NCBI RefSeq assembly: GCF_900107485.1
Contig: NZ_FNQE01000012.1
Location: 1-64,000 of the forward strand
DNA from: Proteiniborus ethanoligenes
Lineage (GTDB): Bacteria > Bacillota > Clostridia > Tissierellales > Proteiniboraceae
DNA: 64,000 nt
Direction: 5' to 3'
In this document: in pieces, positions 16,897 to 27,800 of the stretch
Layout: each line of letters opens with the position of its first letter
Numbering within the stretch: the first letter of the stretch is position 1
Notes under the pieces: generated by a model
What the model saw: the letters and a program-made list of their open reading frames with translations, nothing else
Databases searched by the model: none
Told to the model about the DNA's origin: nothing
Program-made: the position numbers and the translations under genes

Positions 16897-19452
16897 TTAA
16901 AATCCAAAGTCATTTACAATTGCTAAATCAATCATAAATGGTACTTTGTCGTAGACCTTTTCTACTGTTTCATCCTCATCTTCCATAACTAAATAGTATT
17001 TTTTACCCTTATCATAAGCTTGATCCTTTAATGTAAATTTCTCTCTAAATGAACGTTCTTCAGGTTTGGATGACCTACTATCAGCAATAATAATATTTTC
17101 ATTAGAAATTCTGTTGTCTTCCTCATCTACAAAGTAAAGTTTCAACCTAATAGGAGTTTTCTTTTCTTCTACCTTTTCGGTTTGGAAGAATTCTAGGTAG
17201 GTAATCCTATTTGTAATCTTTCTCGATATATTAGTAAGCTTTACTTCTACTTTAGATGATTTGAATTCATCTTTTCTGATATTTTTAAATTTAATTACAG
17301 GAATGATTATTTCCTGAAGAGCACCGCCACCATGGACATAATTATCACCAGCACCTTGTACTTTAAATCTAGTAACACCTTTTGGAATAATTGCATTTAT
17401 TTTTCTTTCTTCTCCAAGTAAATAGTTCATAGGTATAGTTAGCAGTCCCTGCTCTTCAATCTTGTCTTCAGAAAGAATAAATCTTCTTCCCTCATCTATC
17501 GCCTTCACATCTGCTTTACCTATCTTATTATACTCTTGTAATGATGACCTTCTGTAGATAAATCCATGATCCGCTGTAATAAAAATATTTGTAGCACTTA
17601 CATTGTTGACTAAACTCTTGATTAAGTTATTTAAATCCCCAAATGTCTTTTCAACTGCTGCAAATACATCTCTTTCCGTAGAGGCCTTGTCCCCAATGGT
17701 GTCAATAGCATTGTGATAAATATAGATTAGCTTCTTTCCATCAAAAATTTCCTTGTATTCTGCTCTATTCATATCTTTAATATGGTTATATTGTATAGCT
17801 ACTGCATCTGCTGAATAGTTTAAAAGTATTTTTTGCCTGTTTTCTGTTCCTGATGAATTTAAGCCATCTACTATTACCTCGGATTTATCATTAATCTCTA
17901 TTTTCTTATGTGGAAGTAGTGTTGCCATTCCTAGCTTTGTATAAGAAGGTATGACTCCCTGCATAAATGAAAGCTCAGCCTTACCTCGTCTATCTCTATT
18001 TAGTATATCGCTAAATTCCACAGCGGCTTCATATCTGAATGCATCTGATATGATTACAAATACTCTTTCCTCATTTCTTATATATGGTGAAACATATTGA
18101 GAATAAAAATCCTGCTGCTTTGTAAGTCCACTAATTCTTATATCACTAATGAGTTCATTTTCAATAGTTTGAGACCATTTCATAGACAGTTCTTCTAAAT
18201 ACCAATTTGTATATGTATTTTCAATTACGTGAACAAGCTCGGAAAATCTGTCTTTATTATCTATGTTGTCATAGGCTAAATAGAATTTCCTATAAAAATA
18301 GTCGAAAAGATAATAGGTTTTAGTATAGTTATCTACTAGTTCATATGCCGTTGAACCTTTAATAGATTTCTGTAATTCGTTTTCTAGCCTTAAAATTTCC
18401 ATTCCGTAGTATAGTGTTTCATACTCGTTACTTAATTTATTGTACCAATGAGTAGTTTTTCTTCTGTTAATGATCTTTCTATAATTCTCATATTCTCCAG
18501 TATTTTCTACTAAATTTGTAATTAATCTACTTATTATTTCTTCATCAAAAGCTTTGAAGTTATCACATTTAATATAGTCTTCTATGTCCCATTTCTTGGT
18601 ATATTCCTTTATATTTAGCTTTTTCTCCATATTATTAGCCATAGCATCATACATTTCATGGTCTACTGTATGGCTCATGAAATGATCAATAAATATAATG
18701 ACATCGCTTTTCTTTGAGGAAATGAACTTCTCCCAAGTATTTGGTATCTTTGCTTCTAAACTATAGCTTAAGCTTGTTATTAAGAACATAAGCATTAGCT
18801 GTTCAAGGCTTCTTTCTTCTAGATGATATCCATATCTTTTCCCTACTAGGCTCCAGAATACATCTATATCTCCAAACTTATTAATGTCTTCTAAATATCT
18901 ATCCTCACCCTTTATTTCTTCTATAAGCAAGGTTTTGACTACTAACTCAAAGTCTATAATTGGTAGTTTACAAAGAGAAGATAAAACTCCAATTTCAACC
19001 TTTTCCTCTGTATAGTTTTCAATATTATATGAGGCAAACTTTTTATATCTTTCCTTGTTGTTAAAGAATTTTATATGTTTCTTAAATACATTTCTTAGAG
19101 TTTCATCCTTTACCCCTAGATTTCTCATAATGACAGTTGCTTTGTCAGTTGAAAACTGTGTACTGTATTTTTCAATGTCTAATAGCCAATTTTCTCTTGG
19201 TAATGGCTTAGGTTTAGGTGAAAAAACTAGATAATTTGAAGTTGTGTCCTCTTTTTCGAGTATATACTTTATATAAAAGCTGTTTCTATCAGTTAAGTGC
19301 AAAACCTTAGCGTTTTCAAGTTTTAGCTCATTAATTTCCTCTGTGAATTCTCCATCTGAGTCATACCAGAATACTATATTTCTACGTTTTCCATCATATG
19401 GTTCTTTATTAAAATTTTCTTCTAATATCTTTTTTATTTCTGTTAAGTTCAC
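16897..19452 (-). CDS. pglZ: BREX type I PglZ alkaline phosphatase-superfamily protein
   Basis: This 851-aa protein has the PglZ domain in its middle-to-C-terminal half: VIISDAFRYEAAVEF near residue 470 and FITADHGFIYRR near residue 630, the metal-binding signatures of the alkaline phosphatase-like fold. The N-terminal 400 residues are charged and helical, as in type I BREX PglZ. The start is GTG with AGGTGATGAA ahead of it. It follows the Toprim gene by 16 bases and precedes brxL by 10. PglZ is a core component of every BREX type and contacts BrxB in the defence/methylation complex. Confidence 0.92.
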   Translation of the reverse strand: MNLTEIKKILEENFNKEPYDGKRRNIVFWYDSDGEFTEEINELKLENAKVLHLTDRNSFYIKYILEKEDTTSNYLVFSPKPKPLPRENWLLDIEKYSTQFSTDKATVIMRNLGVKDETLRNVFKKHIKFFNNKERYKKFASYNIENYTEEKVEIGVLSSLCKLPIIDFELVVKTLLIEEIKGEDRYLEDINKFGDIDVFWSLVGKRYGYHLEERSLEQLMLMFLITSLSYSLEAKIPNTWEKFISSKKSDVIIFIDHFMSHTVDHEMYDAMANNMEKKLNIKEYTKKWDIEDYIKCDNFKAFDEEIISRLITNLVENTGEYENYRKIINRRKTTHWYNKLSNEYETLYYGMEILRLENELQKSIKGSTAYELVDNYTKTYYLFDYFYRKFYLAYDNIDNKDRFSELVHVIENTYTNWYLEELSMKWSQTIENELISDIRISGLTKQQDFYSQYVSPYIRNEERVFVIISDAFRYEAAVEFSDILNRDRRGKAELSFMQGVIPSYTKLGMATLLPHKKIEINDKSEVIVDGLNSSGTENRQKILLNYSADAVAIQYNHIKDMNRAEYKEIFDGKKLIYIYHNAIDTIGDKASTERDVFAAVEKTFGDLNNLIKSLVNNVSATNIFITADHGFIYRRSSLQEYNKIGKADVKAIDEGRRFILSEDKIEEQGLLTIPMNYLLGEERKINAIIPKGVTRFKVQGAGDNYVHGGGALQEIIIPVIKFKNIRKDEFKSSKVEVKLTNISRKITNRITYLEFFQTEKVEEKKTPIRLKLYFVDEEDNRISNENIIIADSRSSKPEERSFREKFTLKDQAYDKGKKYYLVMEDEDETVEKVYDKVPFMIDLAIVNDFGF

Positions 19453-19468
19453 TTCATCACCTACTTAT

Positions 19469-20203
19469 TTATATTTCTTCTAGCTTTCTAAATCCTTCTT
19501 GTATTGTCCTATATTCTTCCCAGTTAATATCTTTTAGCATAGAATCAATAGGTGTAAAGGTTTTTTGAGGAAACATTGTTCCAAGAGTAACAGCTAACTC
19601 ACCTTTTAGTTTTAGTCTTTCATTAAACAAATATTTTGCTAATCTAAAATTCGAAATAAATTCTTTACTTTTATTTACTATAAGGCTTTCTTCTTCTCCC
19701 ATTTCAGTTATAGCCTCCAGTAAAAATGTCTCTAATGCTCCATGTTTGTTAAAAGGAATAATTATTGGTAGTATTTTCACATTAATTAAATCATTAAATT
19801 CATTAATATATTCCACTTCATTCCAGTTATTGTTTTCTAGCCTTACCACATCTAGGCACTCACTTAATTCCTGCAAGATACTATCGATATCTTCTGTATT
19901 ATCTCTATCTCTTAATATCACAATCTTATCGAATGCCCTTTCTCTTTTCTCAAATCTAATATTCTTTAAAACTTCATTTATGGAATAACGAAGATTATCT
20001 TTTCCCCCAACACCCCAGATAACTAATAAATCGTCATTCAGGCTATACCACTTTACTTCTTCATTCTCTTGGTTTCTTACGGGAATAGTAATTTTACGTT
20101 TATCTTTTTTATTGCTAAACTCCCATCCTTTGGTTTTATTAAGGTAATAACTAATTAATATAGCGTCAGATTTGCCTTCACATAATAATATACTTTTCAT
20201 CAT
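19469..20203 (-). CDS. Toprim-fold (DUF3226/DUF4435-like) nuclease partner of an OLD-type ATPase
   Basis: The 244-aa protein opens with SILLCEGKSDAILISYYLN, the conserved Glu of a Toprim fold, followed by KIVILRDRDNTEDID with the acidic D-x-D. This is the pattern of Toprim proteins encoded next to ABC-type ATPases (OLD split systems, PARIS AriB). Its ATG overlaps the stop of the upstream ATPase gene by four bases (ATGA), so the two are translationally coupled. Neither gene is part of the standard six-gene type I BREX set. It is probably an effector nuclease of a nested anti-phage or anti-anti-defence pair; substrate and trigger are unknown. Confidence 0.7.
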   Translation of the reverse strand: MMKSILLCEGKSDAILISYYLNKTKGWEFSNKKDKRKITIPVRNQENEEVKWYSLNDDLLVIWGVGGKDNLRYSINEVLKNIRFEKRERAFDKIVILRDRDNTEDIDSILQELSECLDVVRLENNNWNEVEYINEFNDLINVKILPIIIPFNKHGALETFLLEAITEMGEEESLIVNKSKEFISNFRLAKYLFNERLKLKGELAVTLGTMFPQKTFTPIDSMLKDINWEEYRTIQEGFRKLEEI

Positions 20204-21237
20204 CTCAACTCCATATTAAAATCTTCTCTTAGCTCATATGCCTTTAATCCGTCAATATTTCTGACCTTTGTTTTCTTTTCATCTAAACTATTTCTAATTG
20301 TTATTATCCTTATTAAATCTCTTAACACTTTCAGTCTATCTACATCATTTTGACTTTCTAATAAAGAATCAATTACCTCTATGCTATGTGTAGTCATAAA
20401 AACTTGAACTTTATGTCTTTTACATGCCTTTATAAACCATTTAAATATATCAACTAAAGCATCTATATGAATTGCAGTTTCAACTTCATCTATTAACAAA
20501 ACTCCATTCTCTGCCTTTATAATAGATGAACCTAGCAGGAGTACTTTTTTTGTTCCCTCACCATAGGTAGACAATGGCATTAGTCCGAACTTTTTATGTT
20601 GTAAATAAGGTATGGTTTTTCCATTCTCCTCTAACATTTCCAGTCCTACAATATTCTTATCAAATATCTTAAGTAAATCTACTAGCTCCTTTTTCTTTCC
20701 TTTTTTGATAACTTCATTTGGGATATTATTCGTCAAATGTTCAATAGATGTAACATACTCCATAGAAACTGTCTGAAGCTTATTATCCAATACAAATTCT
20801 TTATCCTTTTGAGATATTGTTACATTCTCTACTATTTTTTTCTCACCATAATTAACTTTTATCTTACCTTCAAATCTTTCAATTTCTTTAGAATATGTTT
20901 CCTCTGTCAACATGTGAACCCTGTTCCCATTTATATCTAGATCAAACTCTTGTCCTTCTATATTTGCAGAGATATTTATACTATTAGAATCAGCATTCAA
21001 CATATTTTTAAAAATTGTATAATATGAGCTCTTATTGTTCAATATTTCCCTCAATCCACCAACCCTAATGATATTGCCTAGTTCAGTAGGTCTTTCTATA
21101 ATGGCTATAGCCTCTAATACAGATGTCTTACCAGCATTGTTTTCACCAACTATAACATTTACTACTCCTAGGTCTGATAATTCCAAATCCCTAATTCCTC
21201 TAAAATTTTTAATATGTAGTTCCTTAATATAACTCAT
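20200..21237 (-). CDS. OLD/RecF-like AAA ATPase nested in the BREX operon
   Basis: This 345-aa ABC-type ATPase carries Walker A VGENNAGKTSVLEAIA after the typical IKNFRGIRDLEL opening. It also has Walker B GVLLIDEVETAIHID and the His switch MTTHSIEVID. A helical insert lies at about residues 95-190. It is shorter than PARIS AriA (about 500 aa) or full-length OLD (with a fused Toprim), and its nuclease is encoded by the overlapping downstream gene. It sits between pglX (16 bases upstream) and the Toprim/pglZ genes on one transcript. The likely role is a sensor ATPase controlling the Toprim partner. Confidence 0.78.
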   Translation of the reverse strand: MSYIKELHIKNFRGIRDLELSDLGVVNVIVGENNAGKTSVLEAIAIIERPTELGNIIRVGGLREILNNKSSYYTIFKNMLNADSNSINISANIEGQEFDLDINGNRVHMLTEETYSKEIERFEGKIKVNYGEKKIVENVTISQKDKEFVLDNKLQTVSMEYVTSIEHLTNNIPNEVIKKGKKKELVDLLKIFDKNIVGLEMLEENGKTIPYLQHKKFGLMPLSTYGEGTKKVLLLGSSIIKAENGVLLIDEVETAIHIDALVDIFKWFIKACKRHKVQVFMTTHSIEVIDSLLESQNDVDRLKVLRDLIRIITIRNSLDEKKTKVRNIDGLKAYELREDFNMELR

Positions 21238-21252
21238 TCAATCACCCCCGTA

Positions 21253-24200
21253 CTATATCTTAGCTAATAAATCAGCTTTTAATGGTTTCTTTCCTTCCCC
21301 TTGTGAAACCTCAACCTCTTGGAATTTTCCATAGTTAACTTTTACTCCATCATCTAAGTCAATTTCTATTTTCTGATTTGCAACATGGGCTATTACTTGG
21401 TCGTAGGCTAGACACTCCCCAATTTGTTTATTTATAGTGTCCTTTTTCTTCATTGCAGCAGCTTTTTCTCTTGGTAATAGATTAGATTCTATAAGTATAT
21501 CTAGTCTCCTTACCTCTGCTTCGTACATTTTCTGTAGCTTATGAAGATAATCTGTTCTAACCCTTGCTACTGTTGATGAATCATAGCGGTGCATGTATAT
21601 AAGAGCTTTAAATCCGTTTTGTTTTCCACTATCAAATAGCCAGTAAATAGGTCGTTTTTGATAAGTTCTTACATGATCATTGTAGAAGTCTTTTAAGAAG
21701 TATCTTCTTATAGCCTGTCTTGAGGTCTCACCAGTTTTTTGTCCTAATGTTTCTGCTATATAGTCTATATTTTCCTCTAGTGTCTTTTCTCCAAAGGTAA
21801 TCTTTACAAACTCTACAAATCTATTTACTATATCATCTTCAAAGTAATCATCTTCTACTATAGGAATTACGTTATCCATAGTGACATCTATTGAAGAATT
21901 TTTCCATCCTTCCGTTGTATTAATTCTCAATTCTCCATTCTCAATTCTGAATTGTTTTCCAAATTCCCCACCTGCATAGATTAGGCCTTCTTCATCTAAG
22001 GAGTATCTACCAAACATACAGCCTACTGCATAGGAGATGAAGGATTTTATGTCTTTTTCTTGTTTAGCAATATTTATTGTTATATCATCTTGATCAACTT
22101 CGGGTGTCAATTCACCTTTGAGCTTATAAGTATTAATAAAAATTTCATTTAGTTTTTCTTCACTTTCCTTCAATAAATAAAATTGTTTTCTAGTAAAATT
22201 TAGCCAGTTATTAAAAGAATATTCTATAGCACCTAAGATACCTTTATGACTTAATAAAGGATGTTTTTGGAAACCCCAAGATATTTCATAGGAATCCCAA
22301 TCTTCTTTTGTTATGTCTAAGCATTTACTAGTTAATTGTTCAATTTGTTTTTTATACTCTTCTTCTATCTCAATTAATGGTATATTCTTTATATCACCAA
22401 TCTGATAGTTCATTGTTGGAGCAAGTATTCTAGCAATTTCCTTGCAAATCTTAGAATTTACAAATCCAAAAATGATATCGCTAAATTCATTTTCTCTAAA
22501 AATGATTGCAGGACTAGCATCATCAAAGTATACATCGTCTGGGTCCTTTCTAAATGTGATGTCTAATGTAGTTACTTTTGACCAAACAATATGAGGTAAA
22601 CCATAATACTTCGATGCTCCCATACCACTCTTTTCATAGCTTTTTAATTCATAACCATTATTCTCCCATTTAATTACATACAGGGAATTCCCGTACCATT
22701 TTCTATATGGGCCTCCTTTGGAATACTTGTTCCACTTTCTATTGACCATATCCAAACTATTAACTTCATACCAGTATCTTATAAATCTATCATTATTTCC
22801 TGTAAAAATTCCTTTTGTTACTGCTAGCACTTTATTTTCAAGTCTCTTACCTTTCTTAAAGACATTAAGAAATTCCTTACTAATCCAATATGATAAAATA
22901 TAATTGGGTACTTGTTTAAAATCTGATTGATTTAACTTCTTGTATCTATTAATGGGATTGAAAAACTGGGATTCTTTTTCATGTCGTCTTGAATCATAAT
23001 AATCAACTAATCTAACATTATGTGACGTCAAGCTTATATTAACTTTCCTAACAATAAATGCGCATGTTTGCACTACTTTGCCAATGATATTTTCAAATGC
23101 TTCGTAACCCAAATGTAAGATGCTGTATATCCCATAATTGTCTACTATATTTCTCCTAAGCTCCTTAAATGAGTCTAAGAACATCCATGAGTGCATTGTT
23201 ATCATTGAATTAAATCCTTTTAATTTTAAGAAATTAAATCCATTTTCGATAAATACAGAAAATAGGTCTTGCTTACTGCCTTTATAGTTCTTGTCTACAA
23301 ATTCGATTAATTTTTTATTCATTCCTTGTCTACCTAAATAAGGTGGATTAGTACACACCACATCATACTTCTCACTCATTATCCTACCCTGTTTAACAAG
23401 AGGTGGAAACTTTTCTAATATTACCTCTTTATACTCAAACTCAAATAAATTTAATGCTTCTCCATCTCTAATCTCTTCTATCCTTCTCTCAATAGCATCG
23501 AAATCTATTTTATTGACATCTAATATTGAGCCATACTCCTTTGCATCAGTAAATACTTCAATTAAATATTCTACACCCTCTTTATGAATATGTTTTTCTA
23601 ATGCAGTATCTTTCGGGCTAACTAAATACTCAATAGCTTCCTTTGTTATCCCATTACTTTCCTGAATCGAACAAACATTTAACTCTACTTTTCTTCTAAA
23701 TATTCTCCTATTCTTACTCCTTGCTTTCATCATAAGTGCAAAGGCTGCTAGTTGTCCTGCTCTATCATCTATATCTAGTCCGTATAGGTTTTTCTCTAAT
23801 ATTAGTTGTGGTATATCTCTTTCTGAATATCCTGCTTTTAGGTAGATATCATACAGTACATCAAAGGCATATACTAAAATATGTCCACTTCCCATAGCTG
23901 GGTCTAGTACTTTTATATTTTCTGGATTTAAGTTAGGGTCTTTAAGTTCATCAAGTTTCTTTTGTACCTCTGGTTCTTGTTCTGCTTCTTCTAAGTAATA
24001 TTTCCATTGTGCTTTTAACTCTTCGTCTGGATGGGATTCTAGCCATAGTCTACCTAGTGAGTTTTCTACCATATACTTTACTATCCACTTTGGAGTAAAT
24101 AGCTGGGTTGCAGCAGGTATATTTTCTTTTGTAATCTTCTTGTTTTTCTTTAAATCTGCAAATACTTCATCTTTCTTTTCGGATATATAGTATTGATAAA

Positions 24201-24840
24201 GCCAGCCTATAATCTCTACTTGATCTTTGTAGTCCTCTTCCTCTATAGACTCTACTAAATCCCTTATTACAGATCCTTCTCCTAATAAATTATCTGGTAT
24301 TAGTAGTTCTGTGTAGTCAGATATTTCTTCAAATACCATAGGCATTATTTTACCTAATTCATTACATTGTTTTATTAAAAGATATTTATATAAGTCCTGT
24401 GTATCATTAGAATCTATTAATCTATATATTATTTCCTTATCTAAGTCTAAGTCTACATTTAACGCTTCTTTTATAATATCTGGCTCTATTTTTCCTTCTT
24501 CTATTGATGATAGCACTCTTACACCTGTAGGAAGGTATTCATTGACCTCCATAAAACGGAGGGCAATGAATCTATTAAACCATGTATAGGCAACCTCTTC
24601 TATTACTTGTTCAAATCCTTTTGTCTTTATGTTAGATATTAGTTTTTCTCTTTGTTTTATTTCATACTTCTTATAGACTTTGCTATTTTCAATCCCTTTT
24701 ACTCTAAATCCACCCTCAAAGGTTTCTATATCCTTTATTTCATTTTTTGTAATACCTAGTTCATATGATTTTTGAGTAATATCTTCTATAAGTTTATTCC
24801 TAGCTCTTACTGCAAAGTTTTTTATAGCAGATTTGTTCAT
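21253..24840 (-). CDS. pglX: BREX type I DNA adenine methyltransferase PglX
   Basis: The 1195-aa protein is a gamma-class N6-adenine methyltransferase. It has motif I VLDPAMGSGHILVYAFD (about residue 315) and the catalytic CTNPPYLGRQ (about residue 500), separated by a long insert. A C-terminal half with target-recognition character follows (YQIGDIKNIPLIEI). Length is typical for PglX. It methylates one strand of a nonpalindromic site to mark self DNA. The start is supported by GCAGGAGGGTC before ATG. It follows brxC by 17 bases. The target site cannot be read from sequence. Confidence 0.94.
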   Translation of the reverse strand: MNKSAIKNFAVRARNKLIEDITQKSYELGITKNEIKDIETFEGGFRVKGIENSKVYKKYEIKQREKLISNIKTKGFEQVIEEVAYTWFNRFIALRFMEVNEYLPTGVRVLSSIEEGKIEPDIIKEALNVDLDLDKEIIYRLIDSNDTQDLYKYLLIKQCNELGKIMPMVFEEISDYTELLIPDNLLGEGSVIRDLVESIEEEDYKDQVEIIGWLYQYYISEKKDEVFADLKKNKKITKENIPAATQLFTPKWIVKYMVENSLGRLWLESHPDEELKAQWKYYLEEAEQEPEVQKKLDELKDPNLNPENIKVLDPAMGSGHILVYAFDVLYDIYLKAGYSERDIPQLILEKNLYGLDIDDRAGQLAAFALMMKARSKNRRIFRRKVELNVCSIQESNGITKEAIEYLVSPKDTALEKHIHKEGVEYLIEVFTDAKEYGSILDVNKIDFDAIERRIEEIRDGEALNLFEFEYKEVILEKFPPLVKQGRIMSEKYDVVCTNPPYLGRQGMNKKLIEFVDKNYKGSKQDLFSVFIENGFNFLKLKGFNSMITMHSWMFLDSFKELRRNIVDNYGIYSILHLGYEAFENIIGKVVQTCAFIVRKVNISLTSHNVRLVDYYDSRRHEKESQFFNPINRYKKLNQSDFKQVPNYILSYWISKEFLNVFKKGKRLENKVLAVTKGIFTGNNDRFIRYWYEVNSLDMVNRKWNKYSKGGPYRKWYGNSLYVIKWENNGYELKSYEKSGMGASKYYGLPHIVWSKVTTLDITFRKDPDDVYFDDASPAIIFRENEFSDIIFGFVNSKICKEIARILAPTMNYQIGDIKNIPLIEIEEEYKKQIEQLTSKCLDITKEDWDSYEISWGFQKHPLLSHKGILGAIEYSFNNWLNFTRKQFYLLKESEEKLNEIFINTYKLKGELTPEVDQDDITINIAKQEKDIKSFISYAVGCMFGRYSLDEEGLIYAGGEFGKQFRIENGELRINTTEGWKNSSIDVTMDNVIPIVEDDYFEDDIVNRFVEFVKITFGEKTLEENIDYIAETLGQKTGETSRQAIRRYFLKDFYNDHVRTYQKRPIYWLFDSGKQNGFKALIYMHRYDSSTVARVRTDYLHKLQKMYEAEVRRLDILIESNLLPREKAAAMKKKDTINKQIGECLAYDQVIAHVANQKIEIDLDDGVKVNYGKFQEVEVSQGEGKKPLKADLLAKI

Positions 24841-24857
24841 ATATGACCCTCCTGCCC

Positions 24858-27800
24858 TTAGATTAGTTTTAGTTTTGTGTTTTCAGTTAGCTGCTCTTTT
24901 AGACTCTTACGAATTTGCTCTAATACTTCTTCTATATCTTTATCAGTCTCGATTTCCTTTGCACCATGCAGTATGTTAGATATACTTACATGTATAGTTT
25001 TTTTAGTTACATATGGTGGTGTCTCTCCTTCTCCTGAAGTTGTTGGTGGTACATTGTCTATTACAGGTGGTTTTCTCCTCTGCTTTTCTCTGTTTATTTC
25101 ATCAAAGCAGCGAATCTTTATTCTATCTGATTCTTCCTTCATTGCGATTGCTTCATAGAAGTTATTTGCACTGTCTAGGCGTTTTAATAGATTATCGAAC
25201 ATGCCTTTAAATCTACCGTAAAATTCATCCTTAAATTCATATATAGATAATTCATTTAATACCTTTTCACAATCACTTTTAATTACATTTCTAACTGGCT
25301 TACATTCTTCTTCCAGTAACTCTGTAAATTTGTTTATAAATTGTTCTATTAAATTAGGTAATTTATGAATTTCAGAGTATGGCTCTTTTGATTTAACTAT
25401 TCTTTCTATTTCACCAATTAACTTGATAGTTTCTTTGTCAACTACATAGGTGCTATTGTGTTTGTATATGTCTAACTGCTTAACAGCATTGTCAAACTGT
25501 TCTCTTTGATTTTTGAAAAACTTCTTTACTTCAAATACGTCTTCTTCATAATTTAATAGCTCATCTTTTAACTCATATACTTTTTCATAAAACTCTGTGC
25601 TATCCCTTAGGGCTAATATTTCTTCAAATAGCTTTTGACCTCTTTCTAATACTTCTTTTCCTGGATAGTATATATTATTTTTGTAATTCTCTAGCAGAAA
25701 ATATATTCCATAATCATTTGTATCTATACTTCTCATGTTTAGTTCTTGCTCACATAGCTTTTTAAATCTTTCCATTAAACCATCTTCATCATTTGGCATT
25801 GCCGTAATATCAAAGACTTCCTTGGCTAAGTTTTTTACGTTGTTTATATATTTTGCTGGAACTTTAGTTCTTTTCTTAATGACTAGTCTATCTTGATAGT
25901 CTCTTTTAGTGAGATAATTGATTAAATCCTTATCAAATATATTGATATATTCACTTCCAAGCTGTAGCTTCACTTCTTGAGCTTTAAATAGTCTTAGTAC
26001 TATGCCTACTATATCTAAGTCTTTCCATCCATAAGGAGCCTTTGAATATAGACTAACTATAGACTTTATTGTCATAGGAATATTTCTATCTGTGTTTCTC
26101 TCAACAAAACCACCAACCTCATCCACTGCTAATTTGTTTGGCATATCATCTGTTATTTTTAGCTGCATGTCATCTTCTAATATAATATCGTTTAGATCTT
26201 TGTTGCTTTCCACAAATGTTGTAATGTAACTAAGTTTATTGTACATACTCTCAATAAGTACTTTAAATCCTTCGTTTATTCTCTCTACTGGGTTCTTTGC
26301 CCTAATGTCTAGTTTTTGTGAGTTAGCATAGAGTTCTGCTGATTTTATAGCTTCAATAAGTGATGACTTTACTCTGTCTCCTCTTTCCTTTACTTCCCTA
26401 GATTTTCTAATCTTAATTTCCTCTATTTCTGGAGTAGCTGCAGCTCCACCTTTTCTCATTAAATAGGTTTTTATCTTTAATACCTCTTCCATTTCCTCTA
26501 AGAAAGTAGTGTCCATAGGCAGCTTTACAATTAGATTGTTTTCCCTTGTGGACATCAATTTAAGCTCTTGGTCTGTTAGTTCTACACCTGTATCATAATA
26601 TGGAGTTATAATCTTTAATCCTATTTCGTGCTTTTGAGGTGATAATAACCTATCGTCTATTATCTTATTAAAGTCAAAATGATACCTGGTATTATATCTG
26701 TATTTCTTTTCATCATAAATTCCCTCAAAGATTTCTTCTCCTATTTTTAATATAGTTTCACTCATATCAATAGGTATATTTTGAATTTCCTTGTTTACAT
26801 CCTGTTCTTCATGAGTAAGGAAAATATACTCGTCACCATTTTTTTGGATTAGAGTTTCTTTTAATAGTCTCTTTAAGGATTCTTCTATTTGTTTTTTTAG
26901 TTCAATTTTGTCATCGTCAATATGTCTAACCATTAAAGTAGCTATGTTTTCTATATTTGAAGGCATTTCCTTTACATATTTAATTAAAAATAGTACTTTT
27001 AAGACTTCTACATCTTCTTTTGTTAAACGTTCATTATCCTCGGCTTTTATTATGACTGTTCTAATATTTGAATCTAAAAATGCTTCCACAGTTTCATAAA
27101 AAGCCCCAAATGGTATAAGTGTACCTATTTCACTATCTGCATAGATAATAGCCGATTCTTGGAATGCACTAAGTAATGAACGTTCTCCTTCTGACAAGTG
27201 TTTACCACTAGCTCCATGTAGCCTAATACCTGTAAATACGGATTGAAGCAAATTAAATTGATATGGTATAAATGGATATACATTTACAAAGTCTTCTTCT
27301 GTTTTGTAAATCTTCATTTCTGGTGTATCAGCTGAAAAAGTGATTAGATTTTTTAGGATAGCTTCTTTATCTTGATATAGTAGTTTTAATGTATCTTTAG
27401 CAACATCCGTTTTACGAAGAATTCTTTTCTTTATTACTTCGTCTACATTTGCTGAGGATAGAATAAGTCTAGTATTAAATCTTCCTTGAATTTTTGAAAA
27501 ATCGTTTCCTTTTACTTTAGTAATAGAGTCTATATCCTGTTGTGATGTAACAATTACCCATGCTCTTCCTCCGCAGTGTGTACCTAAGTCCTCTACTACT
27601 GTTTGGAGATTAAGCATTAGGCCTACATCATCTCCTATGTATTGTCCTATTTCATCCGCTAGAAAAACAACATGATGATTGTTTCCCTTTGATTCTATAT
27701 ATTCCTTTACTAGGTTAGCGAACTTTTCTATACTTAATGTGTAGTTTTGTTCTGCTTTGTTGTACCAGCTTCTAGCTGCTTCCTCGCTCATTTTTGTTGT

